Assembly (NCBI RefSeq): GCF_016863195.1 | Contig: NZ_BOOK01000067.1 | Coordinates: 1-49,847 of the forward strand | Reading direction: 5' to 3' | Length of the DNA stretch: 49,847 nt | Source of the DNA: Paraplanobispora takensis | GTDB lineage: Bacteria; Actinomycetota; Actinomycetes; Streptosporangiales; Streptosporangiaceae | Part shown: positions 23,501-32,877 of the stretch, in pieces | How positions within the stretch are numbered: the first letter of the stretch is position 1 | Layout of the letters: the number at the start of each line of letters is the position of its first letter | Made by a program: the position numbers and the translations under genes | Notes under the pieces: generated by a model | Seen by the model: the letters and a program-made list of their open reading frames with translations, nothing else | What the model was told of the DNA's origin: nothing | Databases searched by the model: none

Positions 23501-23938
23501 ATGTTTTACATTCCTGGCATGCCGTTCGAAGAGAAGCTCGCGTGGATCATGGCGGCGGTCTCGGCCGTCGCCTACGCGGTCTACCTGACCCTCCTCCTCG
23601 GCCAGGCGGGGCCCACCCCGCTGGCCGAGGTGACCTATGTGCCGATCATGTTGTGGAGCATCGGCGCCGCGATCGTGGTCGCGATCGTCCTGCGCATCGT
23701 GGCCGCGGCCCTGGCGCCCGAGGACGCCGGGCAGAAGGACCAGCGCGACCGGGAGATCAACCGCTTCGGCGACCACACCGGCCAGTCCTTCGTCGTCATC
23801 GGCGGCATCGCGGCCTGCGTGCTGGCGATGGCCGAGGCGGACCAGTTCTGGATCGCCAACGTGCTCTACCTGGCGTTCGTGCTGTCGGCGGTCCTCGGGT
23901 CCTTAACGAAGATCGCCGCCTACCGCAAGGGCTTCTGA
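23501..23938 (+). CDS. four-helix membrane protein
   Basis: A 145-residue protein with four hydrophobic helices: ~10-30 (AWIMAAVSAVAYAVYLTLLL), ~45-65 (IMLWSIGAAIVVAIVLRIV), ~92-110 (FVVIGGIAACVLAMAE) and ~118-135 (NVLYLAFVLSAVLGSL), and a charged loop QKDQRDREINRFGDHTG between helices 2 and 3. Such proteins often pair with a small XRE regulator, as here (start two bases after its stop). ATG at 23501 is used; 23519 is possible and neither has a good ribosome site. Function unknown. Confidence 0.8.
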   Translation: MFYIPGMPFEEKLAWIMAAVSAVAYAVYLTLLLGQAGPTPLAEVTYVPIMLWSIGAAIVVAIVLRIVAAALAPEDAGQKDQRDREINRFGDHTGQSFVVIGGIAACVLAMAEADQFWIANVLYLAFVLSAVLGSLTKIAAYRKGF

Positions 23939-23940
23939 CC

Positions 23941-24174
23941 GTGGTGAAGCCGACCAGGGTCACCAACTCGATCCGGTCCCTGCGCTTCGCCTGCGGCGAG
24001 ATGACCCAGGCGGAGCTGGCCACCCGCATCGGCGTCACGCGCCAGACCGTCATCGCCATCGAGCAGGGCCGCTACTCGCCGTCCCTGGAGATGGCCTTCC
24101 AGATCGCGCGGGTGTTCGGCGTCCCGCTCGACGACGTGTTCCAGTACCCCGGCAACGCGGAGGAGACCCCGTGA
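23941..24174 (+). CDS. small XRE-family transcriptional regulator (YozG-like)
   Basis: A 77-residue protein that is little more than one helix-turn-helix: IRSLRFACGEMTQAELATRIG, recognition helix VTRQTVIAIEQGRYSPS, then LEMAFQIARVFGVPLDDVF. It starts with GTG at 23941 or 23944, two to five bases after the membrane-protein gene, and its stop overlaps the reductase ATG. The three genes form a compact unit in which this protein probably controls its own operon. Confidence 0.88.
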   Translation: MVKPTRVTNSIRSLRFACGEMTQAELATRIGVTRQTVIAIEQGRYSPSLEMAFQIARVFGVPLDDVFQYPGNAEETP

Positions 24175-25139
24175 AAGCGATCGTTCAGGACACCTACGGC
24201 CCGGCCGACGTGCTGGAGCTCAGAGACGTCGACCCGCCGGCGCCCGGGGACGACGACGTGCTCGTCCGGGTGCACGCGGCCGGGGTCGACGCGGGCGTCG
24301 TGCACCTCATGACGGGCACGCCGTACCTGGTGCGCCTCGGGTTCGGGCTGCGCGCGCCCAGGGTCCGGGTGCGGGGCATGGACGTGGCCGGGCGGGTGGA
24401 GGCGGTCGGGCGCAACGTCACCCGCTTCCGCCCCGGGGACGAGGTGTTCGGCAGCTGCCAGGGCTCCTTCGCCGAGTACGCCTGCGGCCGCCAGGACAAG
24501 TTCGTTCCCAAGCCGGCCGCCCTCACCTTCGAGCAGGCGGCGGCCGTGCCGATCTCGGCGCAGACGGCCCTGCACGGCCTGCGCGACGCGGGGAAGGTCC
24601 AGCAGGGGCACAAGGTGCTGGTCATCGGGGCCGGGGGCGGGGTGGGGACGTTCGCGGTGCAGCTGGCCAAGGTGTTCGGCGCCGAGGTCACCGGTGTGTG
24701 CGGCCCGGCCAAGGCGGATCTGGTCCGCTCGATCGGCGCCGACCACGTCCTCGACTACACGCGCGAGGACTTCACCGGGCGGCCCGAACGCTACGACCTC
24801 ATCCTCGACATCGCGGGCAACCGGCCGCTGTCGCGCATGCGGCGCGCCCTGACCCCCCGCGGCACCCTCGTCATCATGGGCGGCGAGGAGGGCGGCAAGT
24901 GGACGGGCGGGCTCGGCCGCCAGTTCCGGGCGATGCTGCCCTCGCCGTTCAGCGGTCACCGGCTGCGCGCGCTGGTCTCGCTCCACCGTGAGAAGGACCT
25001 CGCCTTCCTGGCGGAGCTGCTGGAGGCCGGCCGGTTCGCCCCGGTCGTCAGCAGGACCTACCCGCTGGCCGAGGCCCGCGAGGCCGTGCGCTACGTGAGC
25101 GGCGGCCACGCGGAGGGCAAGGTCGTCATCACGGTCTGA
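24171..25139 (+). CDS. zinc-independent MDR family NAD(P)-dependent oxidoreductase
   Basis: A 322-residue medium-chain dehydrogenase/reductase of the quinone-oxidoreductase type. The N-terminal GroES-like domain (KAIVQDTYGPADVLEL; RGMDVAGRVEAVG) is followed by a Rossmann domain with VLVIGAGGGVGTFAVQLAK. No cysteine or histidine set for a catalytic or structural zinc is evident. Substrate unknown; relatives reduce quinones or enones with NADPH. ATG at 24171 overlaps the XRE stop (ATGA), so regulator and enzyme are coupled. Confidence 0.88.
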   Translation: MKAIVQDTYGPADVLELRDVDPPAPGDDDVLVRVHAAGVDAGVVHLMTGTPYLVRLGFGLRAPRVRVRGMDVAGRVEAVGRNVTRFRPGDEVFGSCQGSFAEYACGRQDKFVPKPAALTFEQAAAVPISAQTALHGLRDAGKVQQGHKVLVIGAGGGVGTFAVQLAKVFGAEVTGVCGPAKADLVRSIGADHVLDYTREDFTGRPERYDLILDIAGNRPLSRMRRALTPRGTLVIMGGEEGGKWTGGLGRQFRAMLPSPFSGHRLRALVSLHREKDLAFLAELLEAGRFAPVVSRTYPLAEAREAVRYVSGGHAEGKVVITV

Positions 25140-25160
25140 ACCGGCCCGCCACGGTGCATC

Positions 25161-26321
25161 TCAGTGCCGCGGGGTGTAGGGCGCAAGGGCCGCCGGGTCC
25201 ACGTCCGCGTCCGGCCACCGGCGCCGCAGCGCCAGCGCCGCCCGGCGCGCCCAGCCCGCCAGGTGGGGCAGCGCCCGGCGGTCCGCGGCGACACCCGCGG
25301 CGGACTCCAGGACGGAGACCATCTGGATGCGGCTCGGATCGCCCGCGGGACGGGCGTCGAGCACGGGGAAGCGGACGAGCCGCGCGGCGGCCCAGGTCAG
25401 GCACGCGCAGGCCAGTCCGTAGCCGAACAGGCGGTCGTCCTCGGCCTCCCGGACGGATCGCGCCAGCGCACCGCGGTGGGCCGCCTCCAGCCCGGTCGCG
25501 ACCGGGTCGCCGACCGCCAGCCACGCCGGACCCGGCACGTACAGGCACACCGCCGAGGTCAGAGTGTGCCGGTACCCGGCGAACTCGAAGTCGATGAGCC
25601 GCCCGTCGTCCCCCGCCACCAGGAAGTTGTTCGCTTCGGCGTCCCCGTTGGTCAGCGACAGGAAGGGGCCCGGATCGGCGAGCTCGGCCACCACCCCGGC
25701 CAGCTCGCCTCCGGCCGGATCCGGCAGGGCGGTCCCGAACGCCGCGGCCTGCTCCACGACCCGCGGCCACACCCCGGCCTCCGGCCACACGCGGTCCGCC
25801 CGCGCGTCGACGGGGCCCAGCGCCGAGCGCCGCGCGTAGTACGCCTCCGCGTGCCCGGCCGTGGCCGCGCCCAGCTCGCCCAGGGCGCGTGCGAAGGAGG
25901 CCAGCCCGGGCGGCGGCGGCAGGGCACCGCCGTACCGCAGCGCCCGGTCCAGCGGCGTGCGGGGAGCCAGGTCCTCCAGGAGGAGGATCGGCGCCGCCGG
26001 GTCGGCCGCCAGCACCCGGGGGGCCAGGCCGAGCCCGAGATCCTCGGAGAGGAAGCGCAGGGCGGCCAGCTCGGTGTGCACCTGCCGCGGGTCGTCGCGC
26101 AGGCCGTCCGGGTCGTCGCGCAGCCACTTCACGATCACCGACGCGGGCAGCCCGGCTCCCGGCCCGGCCGTCCGCGCCCGCAGCACCGCCCACGGGGTCA
26201 GGCGCTCCAGGTGCTTCAGCCTCACCGGGACGCCGGACGCCTCCGACAGCAGCGCCTCGAGATCGGACCGGGCGGGCGGCCGGGCGGCGGTGACGGGGGG
26301 ACCGGCGGGCGGGATCGGCAC
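25161..26321 (-). CDS. APH-like phosphotransferase domain protein
   Basis: A 386-residue protein of the aminoglycoside phosphotransferase/choline kinase fold. Seen: an Ala/Gly-rich N-lobe with VIVKWL (ATP lysine), ILLLEDLAP, the catalytic loop LTNGDAEANNFLV, and the metal site LIDFEFAGYRHTL. The catalytic loop has NGD in place of the usual HGD, but Asp and Asn are kept. The natural substrate cannot be inferred and resistance is not implied. GTG at 26321 is the start. It is convergent with the oxidoreductase and stands alone. Confidence 0.8.
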   Translation of the reverse strand: MPIPPAGPPVTAARPPARSDLEALLSEASGVPVRLKHLERLTPWAVLRARTAGPGAGLPASVIVKWLRDDPDGLRDDPRQVHTELAALRFLSEDLGLGLAPRVLAADPAAPILLLEDLAPRTPLDRALRYGGALPPPPGLASFARALGELGAATAGHAEAYYARRSALGPVDARADRVWPEAGVWPRVVEQAAAFGTALPDPAGGELAGVVAELADPGPFLSLTNGDAEANNFLVAGDDGRLIDFEFAGYRHTLTSAVCLYVPGPAWLAVGDPVATGLEAAHRGALARSVREAEDDRLFGYGLACACLTWAAARLVRFPVLDARPAGDPSRIQMVSVLESAAGVAADRRALPHLAGWARRAALALRRRWPDADVDPAALAPYTPRH

Positions 26322-26386
26322 CCCGGCAGGGTCTCAACCGGGAGCCGCGCCTGCCAACAGGTTTGATCGCGGAGGGCTCCGCCCGG

Positions 26387-28012
<1,626 letters not shown>

Positions 28013-28014
28013 GG

Positions 28015-28941
28015 CTACTTGCCTCCAAGGGCACGGAGAAAGAAGGCGACGTTGGCCGGGCGCTCGGCCAGGCGGCGCATGAAGTAGCCGTACCAGTCGT
28101 CGCCGTAGGGGATGTAGACGCGCATCGTGTGGCCCGCGCCGGCCAGGGCCTGCTGCTTGTCGGTGCGGATGCCGTACAGCATCTGGTACTCGTAGTCGCC
28201 CAGGGCGCGCCCGAAACGGTCGGCCAGGGTCTCGGTGATCGAGATCAGCCGGTCGTCGTGCGTGGCCACCATGGGACGGCCCTTGCCCGCCATGAGGATC
28301 CGCAGGCACCGCACGTAGGCCTTGTCGACCTCGTTCTTGTCGCGGTGCGCGACGGAGGCGGGCTCGGCGTAGGCGCCCTTGACCAGGCGGACCCGCGAGC
28401 CCTCGTGCGACAGGTCGCGGCAGTCGGCCTCGCTGCGGAACAGGTAGGACTGGATCGCCACGCCGGTGCCCGGGAAGTCGCCGCGCAGCGTGCGCAGGAT
28501 GCCGAGGGTGGAGTCGACCGTGGTGTGGTCCTCCATGTCGAGGGTGACGCCGGCCCCGGCGTCGTGGGCGGCCTCGCAGATGCGGCGGGCGTTGTCCAGG
28601 GCGATCTTGTCGCCGTCGGCGCCGAGCGCCTGGCCCACCGCCGACAGCTTGACCGAGACCTCGGCGCGGTCCCCGAGCTCCAGCTCGCGCAGCGCGGCCA
28701 GCATGAGCACGTAGGCGTCGGCGGTCTGGGCGGCGGCCCCGGCGTCCCGGGTCTCCTCGCCCAGATGGTCGATGGTGACGGCCAGGCCCGCACCGGTCAG
28801 GCGGCGCACGGCCTCGACGGCGTCCTGAACGGTCTCGCCCGCCACGAAGCGGTCGACGACCTTGCGCGTCAACGGAACGCCGGAGACCGCGCGCCGTACG
28901 AACGGCAGCCGCGACCCGGCGAGGAGAACTGAACCGAACAT
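28015..28941 (-). CDS. putB: proline dehydrogenase (FAD-dependent)
   Basis: A 308-residue monofunctional proline dehydrogenase, a TIM barrel with FAD that oxidises proline to pyrroline-5-carboxylate and feeds electrons to quinone. Family signs: VTIDHLGEE, VSVKLSAVG, LDMEDHTT, VRLVKGAYAEP, MLYGIRTDKQ and the C-terminal RVYIPYGDDWYGYFMRRLAERP. It is the first gene of the operon with pruA (2-base gap). ATG at 28941 has GGGGG just upstream. The divergent regulator at 29035 very probably controls it. Confidence 0.95.
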   Translation of the reverse strand: MFGSVLLAGSRLPFVRRAVSGVPLTRKVVDRFVAGETVQDAVEAVRRLTGAGLAVTIDHLGEETRDAGAAAQTADAYVLMLAALRELELGDRAEVSVKLSAVGQALGADGDKIALDNARRICEAAHDAGAGVTLDMEDHTTVDSTLGILRTLRGDFPGTGVAIQSYLFRSEADCRDLSHEGSRVRLVKGAYAEPASVAHRDKNEVDKAYVRCLRILMAGKGRPMVATHDDRLISITETLADRFGRALGDYEYQMLYGIRTDKQQALAGAGHTMRVYIPYGDDWYGYFMRRLAERPANVAFFLRALGGK

Positions 28942-29008
28942 GCCCCCAGCCTAAAACTCCAGCTCAACGGAGCCTCATGTGCATCTGCCACGATCACGGG
29001 ACGAGGCT

Positions 29009-29024
29009 TCATACAGATGTATGA
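29009..29024. promoter_or_regulatory. inverted repeat between putB and its putative regulator
   Basis: A perfect 7-bp inverted repeat TCATACA-GA-TGTATGA, 10 bases before the ATG at 29035 and 67 bases before putB on the other side. Likely operator of the PucR-type regulator. Confidence 0.5.
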
Positions 29025-29034
29025 CAATGGTGGG

Positions 29035-30102
29035 ATGCTCCAGGAGACCGTCGACGAGATCGCCGCCAGGCTGGGCGCCTCCGCGACCCTGGAGGACCGC
29101 TCCTTCCAGCTGCTGGCCTACGCCGCGCAGAGCGGCGACATCGACACGGTGCGCCAGGAGTCCATCCTGCGCCGCCGCGCCTCCGACGAGGTCCGGGCCT
29201 ACTTCGAGGGGTACGGCATCGCCGGCGCGCCCGGCCGGGTCCGCATCCCCGCCGACGCCGAACTGGGCGTGCTCGCCCGCGTCTGCGTCCCGCTGCGGCA
29301 CCAGGAGGTGACCTACGGCTATCTGTGGCTGCTGGACGACGGGACCCTCACCGAGGAGCGGCTCGACTCCGTGGCCGGGCCGGTCGCGAGGGCGGCCACG
29401 GTCCTGGCCCAGGAGGCCCGCCGCCGCAGAGATCTGGGCGGCCACCTGCGGGAGCTGCTGTCGCCGGACGCCGAGGAGCGGGCGTGGGCGCTGTCCCTGC
29501 TCGACCTGAGCGGCCCGGTGACGGCGGTCGCCGTGCGTCCCGGCGCCGACCGGGTCGTCCCGCTGTGGACCCTCCCGCGCGAGGTGCTCGCCGACCCCGG
29601 CCTGCCCGTCCACGGCGAGCCGCTGGTGGCGCTGCTGGCCCCGGCCGCGCAGGCGTGGGAGGTGGCGGTGCGGGTGCGGGCCATGTACGGCACGGCGGCG
29701 GGCGTCGGCGGGGCCAGGACGGAGCCGGGACAGGCCTGGCAGAGCTGGCGGGAGGCGGTGCACGCGCTGCGGGTGGCCGGCCGGGTCCCGCGGCTCGGGC
29801 CGGTGGCGGCCTGGACCGACCTCGGGGCCTACCGGATGCTCGCCCGCCTGACCCAGGAGGCGCTGCGCGAGCTGGCGGCCGAGGCGGGGGAACTGGCCGC
29901 CGACCCCGAGCTGGCCAGGACCGTGGAGGACTATCTCGACCACGCCGGCCACGTCCAGGAGGCCGCCGCCGCCCTGGGCGTGCACCGCCAGACGCTCTAC
30001 TACCGGCTGGGCAAGGCCGAACGCCTGATCGGCCGCGACCTGTCCGACGGCGAGGACCGCCTGGTGGTCCACCTGGCCCTCAAGGCCGCCCGCCTGCTGT
30101 AG
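29035..30102 (+). CDS. PucR-family transcriptional regulator of proline catabolism (PutR-like)
   Basis: A 355-residue protein. The N-terminal two-thirds form a sensory region without a named motif; the C-terminal ~75 residues are the PucR/CdaR-type HTH (TVEDYLDHAGHVQEAAAALG, VHRQTLYYRLGKAERLIG). Regulators of this type, divergent from putB-pruA, activate proline use in streptomycetes and relatives. The ATG at 29035 is preferred to 29017 because the latter would place the inverted repeat (29009-29024) across the start; GGTGGG directly precedes 29035. Confidence 0.85.
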   Translation: MLQETVDEIAARLGASATLEDRSFQLLAYAAQSGDIDTVRQESILRRRASDEVRAYFEGYGIAGAPGRVRIPADAELGVLARVCVPLRHQEVTYGYLWLLDDGTLTEERLDSVAGPVARAATVLAQEARRRRDLGGHLRELLSPDAEERAWALSLLDLSGPVTAVAVRPGADRVVPLWTLPREVLADPGLPVHGEPLVALLAPAAQAWEVAVRVRAMYGTAAGVGGARTEPGQAWQSWREAVHALRVAGRVPRLGPVAAWTDLGAYRMLARLTQEALRELAAEAGELAADPELARTVEDYLDHAGHVQEAAAALGVHRQTLYYRLGKAERLIGRDLSDGEDRLVVHLALKAARLL

Positions 30103-30125
30103 CACCGGCCCGGACAGCGGGCGCA

Positions 30126-30168
30126 GGAAGGGAGGACGGAGGGCGCCGGAAGGGAGGACGGAGGGCGC
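30126..30168. repeat. 22-bp direct repeat pair
   Basis: Two identical 21-base copies (30126-30146 and 30148-30168) of a GA-rich sequence, one base apart, between the convergent stops of the PucR-type and MocR genes. Confidence 0.8.
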
Positions 30169-30181
30169 GGGCCGGGCGGGT

Positions 30182-31747
30182 TCAGGCGGGATCGGCGAAG
30201 CACCGGGCCAGCCGCCGCAGGCCCTCCTCGATCCCGGCCGGCCGTACCCCGCCGTAGCCGATCACCAGGCCCGCCTGCGCGGGGCTCTCGCCGCAGTAGG
30301 CGGCCAGGCTCTCCACGGCGACCCCGGCCCCGCGGGCACGTGCGATCACCCGGTCCACCTCGACCCGCGCGTCCGGCGCGAGCCGCGCGCACAGGTGCAG
30401 GCCCGCCGCCGAGGGCACCGGCCGCAGCCAGTCCGCGAAGCGGTCGCGCAGCGCCGCGGTGATCCTCGCGTGGCGTCCGGCGTACTCCCGAGTCGTCCTG
30501 CGGACGTGGCGGGCCAGCAGCCCCTCCTCGATGAAGCCCGCCAGCGCCGCCTGCGGCGCCGGGTCGCCGTGCCAGCCGGTGAGCATCCTGGCGGCGTGCA
30601 GCGCGGGCCGCAGCGAGGCCGGGGCGATGAGGAAGCCGAGCCGCAGCGCGGGCAGCAGCGTCTTGGAGAAGGACCCGGCGTAGACGACGCGGCCGCACCG
30701 GTCCAGGCCCTGCAGCGCGTCGAGCGGGCGGCCGGCGAAGCGGTACTCGCTGTCGTAGTCGTCCTCGATCACCACGGCGTCGTTGCGCTCGGCCCATTCG
30801 AGCAGCGCGGCGCGCCGGGCCAGGGACATCGGCGTGCCCAGCGGGAACTGGTGGGACGGGGTGACGTAGACCAGCCGGGCGTCGTCCGGCAGGTCCGCCA
30901 CCCGCAGCCCCTCGGCGTCGACCGGGACGCCGGTCACGCGGGCGCCCAGGGACCGGAACAGCAGCCGGGCCGGGGGATAGCCCGGCTCCTCGACCGCCAC
31001 GCGGTCGCCGGGCTCGATCAGCACGCGGCCGACGAGATCGAGCGCCTGCTGCGCCCCCTGGGTGACGATGACGTCGTCCGCGCCCGCCCGCACCGCACGC
31101 GAGGCCCCCGTGTGCCGGGCGATCGCCTCACGCAGCCCGGCGTGCCCGGCCGGCCCGGCGTACTCGGCGGAGCCGAGGGCCGAGCGGCGCAGCTCCCGGG
31201 TCAGGAGCCGCCGCCAGGTCTCCAGCGGGAACAGGGCCGGGTCGGGGCTGCCGACCCGGAAGTCGTACACCGCCCCGCCCCCGCCCCCGCCCCCGCTCGC
31301 GCCTCCGCCCCCGCCCCCGCCCCCGCCGATTCCGGCTTCGCCGTCCCCGGGCTCCGTGCTCCCGGGCCTCGTGCCCGCGGCGTCCCCGGAGCCCGTGCCC
31401 CCGGCGCTCCCGCCGGCCGGGACGGGTCCGGCCGCGATGGCCTCCCACACCGCCCGCGGCCGGACCCCCGCGCCCGGCGGGGCGTTCCTGGGCCGGGCGT
31501 GGGTGAGCGGCTGCGCGCACACGAAGGTGCCCGAGCCGACCCTGCCGGTGAGGAAGCCCTCGGCCGACAGGCGGTCGTAGGCCGCGGCGACGGTGTTGCG
31601 CGCCACCCCCAGCCGCCGGGCCAGCTCGCGCGTGGGCGGCAGCCGCTCCCCGGGCCGCAGGCGGCCGTCGAGGACGGCTTCGCGCAGCTCGCGGTAGATG
31701 CGCGCGGTCAGGTCGCCCCGCCCGGTGAGCCCGACGTGGAAGTCCAT
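30182..31747 (-). CDS. MocR/PdxR-family regulator (GntR HTH fused to aminotransferase domain)
   Basis: A 521-residue protein. The winged HTH is at residues ~10-80 (RIYRELREAVLDGRLRPGE; LARRLGVARNTVAAAYDRL). A long linker (~85-165) contains two runs of seven or more glycines. The fold-type I aminotransferase-like domain follows with VVIEDDYDSEYRF and the PLP lysine in YAGSFSKTLLPALRLGF. Such proteins use PLP as effector. ATG at 31747 has GAGAAGGCGG upstream. It diverges from the EamA transporter across four ATTGG/CCAAT half-sites, so transporter control is likely. The frame upstream of 31747 is not used. Confidence 0.92.
   Translation of the reverse strand: MDFHVGLTGRGDLTARIYRELREAVLDGRLRPGERLPPTRELARRLGVARNTVAAAYDRLSAEGFLTGRVGSGTFVCAQPLTHARPRNAPPGAGVRPRAVWEAIAAGPVPAGGSAGGTGSGDAAGTRPGSTEPGDGEAGIGGGGGGGGGASGGGGGGGAVYDFRVGSPDPALFPLETWRRLLTRELRRSALGSAEYAGPAGHAGLREAIARHTGASRAVRAGADDVIVTQGAQQALDLVGRVLIEPGDRVAVEEPGYPPARLLFRSLGARVTGVPVDAEGLRVADLPDDARLVYVTPSHQFPLGTPMSLARRAALLEWAERNDAVVIEDDYDSEYRFAGRPLDALQGLDRCGRVVYAGSFSKTLLPALRLGFLIAPASLRPALHAARMLTGWHGDPAPQAALAGFIEEGLLARHVRRTTREYAGRHARITAALRDRFADWLRPVPSAAGLHLCARLAPDARVEVDRVIARARGAGVAVESLAAYCGESPAQAGLVIGYGGVRPAGIEEGLRRLARCFADPA
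31261..31327. repeat. CCCCCG simple-sequence tract in the MocR linker
   Basis: Almost uninterrupted C/G tract (units of CCGCCCCCG type) encoding poly-glycine between the HTH and aminotransferase domains. Tracts like this slip easily; a length change not divisible by three would inactivate the regulator. Confidence 0.7.
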
Positions 31748-31758
31748 CCGCCTTCTCC

Positions 31759-31805
31759 ATTGGCCCAATCGATATGAGAGATATTGGACCTTACACGCGG
31801 CCAAT
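31759..31805. promoter_or_regulatory. putative MocR operator region
   Basis: ATTGG/CCAAT half-sites at 31759-31763, 31765-31769, 31783-31787 and 31801-31805; the first two form a perfect inverted repeat with one-base spacer, the last two an inverted repeat with 13-base spacer. Located between the MocR start and the leader ORF. Confidence 0.55.
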
Positions 31806-31860
31806 CCTCTCCCTAGTGTCGTCGATGACGATGGTTGCCCGAGGGAGACGAGGAACGACA

Positions 31861-31923
31861 GTGGCGACGGCGATGAGCGGCGTGCCGTACGGCCCGGCGG
31901 ATCCGGGGAGCGTGGTCCGGTGA
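31861..31923 (+). CDS. 20-codon leader ORF coupled to the EamA transporter
   Basis: GTG at 31861 is preceded by GAGGAACGACA, a better ribosome site than that of the transporter. It encodes 20 residues beginning MATAMSGVPYGPADP and ends with TGA at 31921-31923, which overlaps the GTG start of the transporter (GTGA). It is in a different frame from the transporter. Likely a small upstream ORF that drives or regulates transporter translation; it contains no run of one amino acid that would suggest classical attenuation. Confidence 0.55.
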   Translation: MATAMSGVPYGPADPGSVVR

Positions 31924-32840
31924 GCAGGCGGGGCTGGATCCTGTTCGCCCTGATGAGCCTCATCTGGGGCGTCCCGTACCTGATGATCAAGGTGGCGGTG
32001 GACGGCGTGTCCGTGCCCGTGCTGGTGTTCGCGCGCACCGCGGTGGGCGCCGCCGTACTGCTGCCGCTGGCGCTGCGCGGCGGCCGGCTGCGGGGGATCA
32101 TGCGCTACTGGCGGCCGATGGCCGCCTTCGCGGCGCTGGAGATCATCGTGCCGTGGTGGCTGCTGTCGGACGCCGAGCGCCACCTGACCAGCTCGATGAC
32201 CGGCCTGCTCATCGCGGCCTCGCCGATCATGGCGGTGGTGGTGGGACGGCTGACCGGCGACGCAGAACGCCTCGGCGCCGTCCGCTGGACGGGCCTGGCC
32301 CTGGGGCTGGCCGGGGTGGCCGTGCTGGCCGCGCCGGAGCTGCGCGGCGGCGATCCGTGGTCGATCACCGAGGTGCTGCTGACGGCGGCCTGCTACGCCA
32401 CCGCCCCGCTCATCGCCGCGCGACGGCTCAAGGACGTCCCGGCCCTGCCCATGACCGCCCTCTGCCTCGGCCTGGCGGCCCTGGTCTACGCGCCCCCGGC
32501 CGTCATGACCTGGCCGGACGCCCTGCCCTCCGGACGGGTGCTGGCCGCGCTGGCGGGACTGGCCCTCATCTGCACGGCGCTGGCGTTCATCGTGTTCTTC
32601 GCGCTCATCCGTGAGGTCGGCGCCTCCCGGGCGCTGGTGTTCACCTACCTCAACCCGGTGGTCGCGGTGGCCGCGGGCGTGGTGGTGCTCGACGAGCCGC
32701 TCACCCCCTCGATCCTCGCCTCCTTCGCACTGATCCTGGGCGGATCGGTGCTGGCCACCCTCTCCCGGGGCGGAGCCGGGGACGCCCCCGCCCCGCCCGC
32801 CGGGGAGCGGCTCACCGAGGAGTCCCCCGCGCGGCCCTGA
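31920..32840 (+). CDS. EamA-family (DMT) membrane exporter
   Basis: A 306-residue protein with ten predicted membrane helices in two EamA repeats (first LFALMSLIWGVPYLMIKVAV, second VLLTAACYATAPLIAARRLK) and the typical ending YLNPVVAVAAGVVVLDEPL. Such drug/metabolite transporters export amino acids or small metabolites. GTG at 31920 is chosen because the frame further upstream overlaps the operator region and the MocR start; GGGGAG lies nine bases upstream. Pairing with a divergent MocR regulator suggests export of a PLP-related compound or amino acid; substrate unknown. Confidence 0.9.
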   Translation: MSRRGWILFALMSLIWGVPYLMIKVAVDGVSVPVLVFARTAVGAAVLLPLALRGGRLRGIMRYWRPMAAFAALEIIVPWWLLSDAERHLTSSMTGLLIAASPIMAVVVGRLTGDAERLGAVRWTGLALGLAGVAVLAAPELRGGDPWSITEVLLTAACYATAPLIAARRLKDVPALPMTALCLGLAALVYAPPAVMTWPDALPSGRVLAALAGLALICTALAFIVFFALIREVGASRALVFTYLNPVVAVAAGVVVLDEPLTPSILASFALILGGSVLATLSRGGAGDAPAPPAGERLTEESPARP

Positions 32841-32868
32841 CCCTCCCGGACCCTCCCGGACCCTCCCG
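32841..32868. repeat. 10-bp tandem repeat between convergent genes
   Basis: CCCTCCCGGA is repeated 2.8 times between the EamA stop and the GH16 stop. No clear terminator hairpin is visible here. Confidence 0.7.
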
Positions 32869-32877
32869 CCGGGGGCC

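Noticed and set aside
25161-26321. Aminoglycoside resistance gene
   Set aside because: The fold is APH-like, but sequence and context give no support for an antibiotic substrate.
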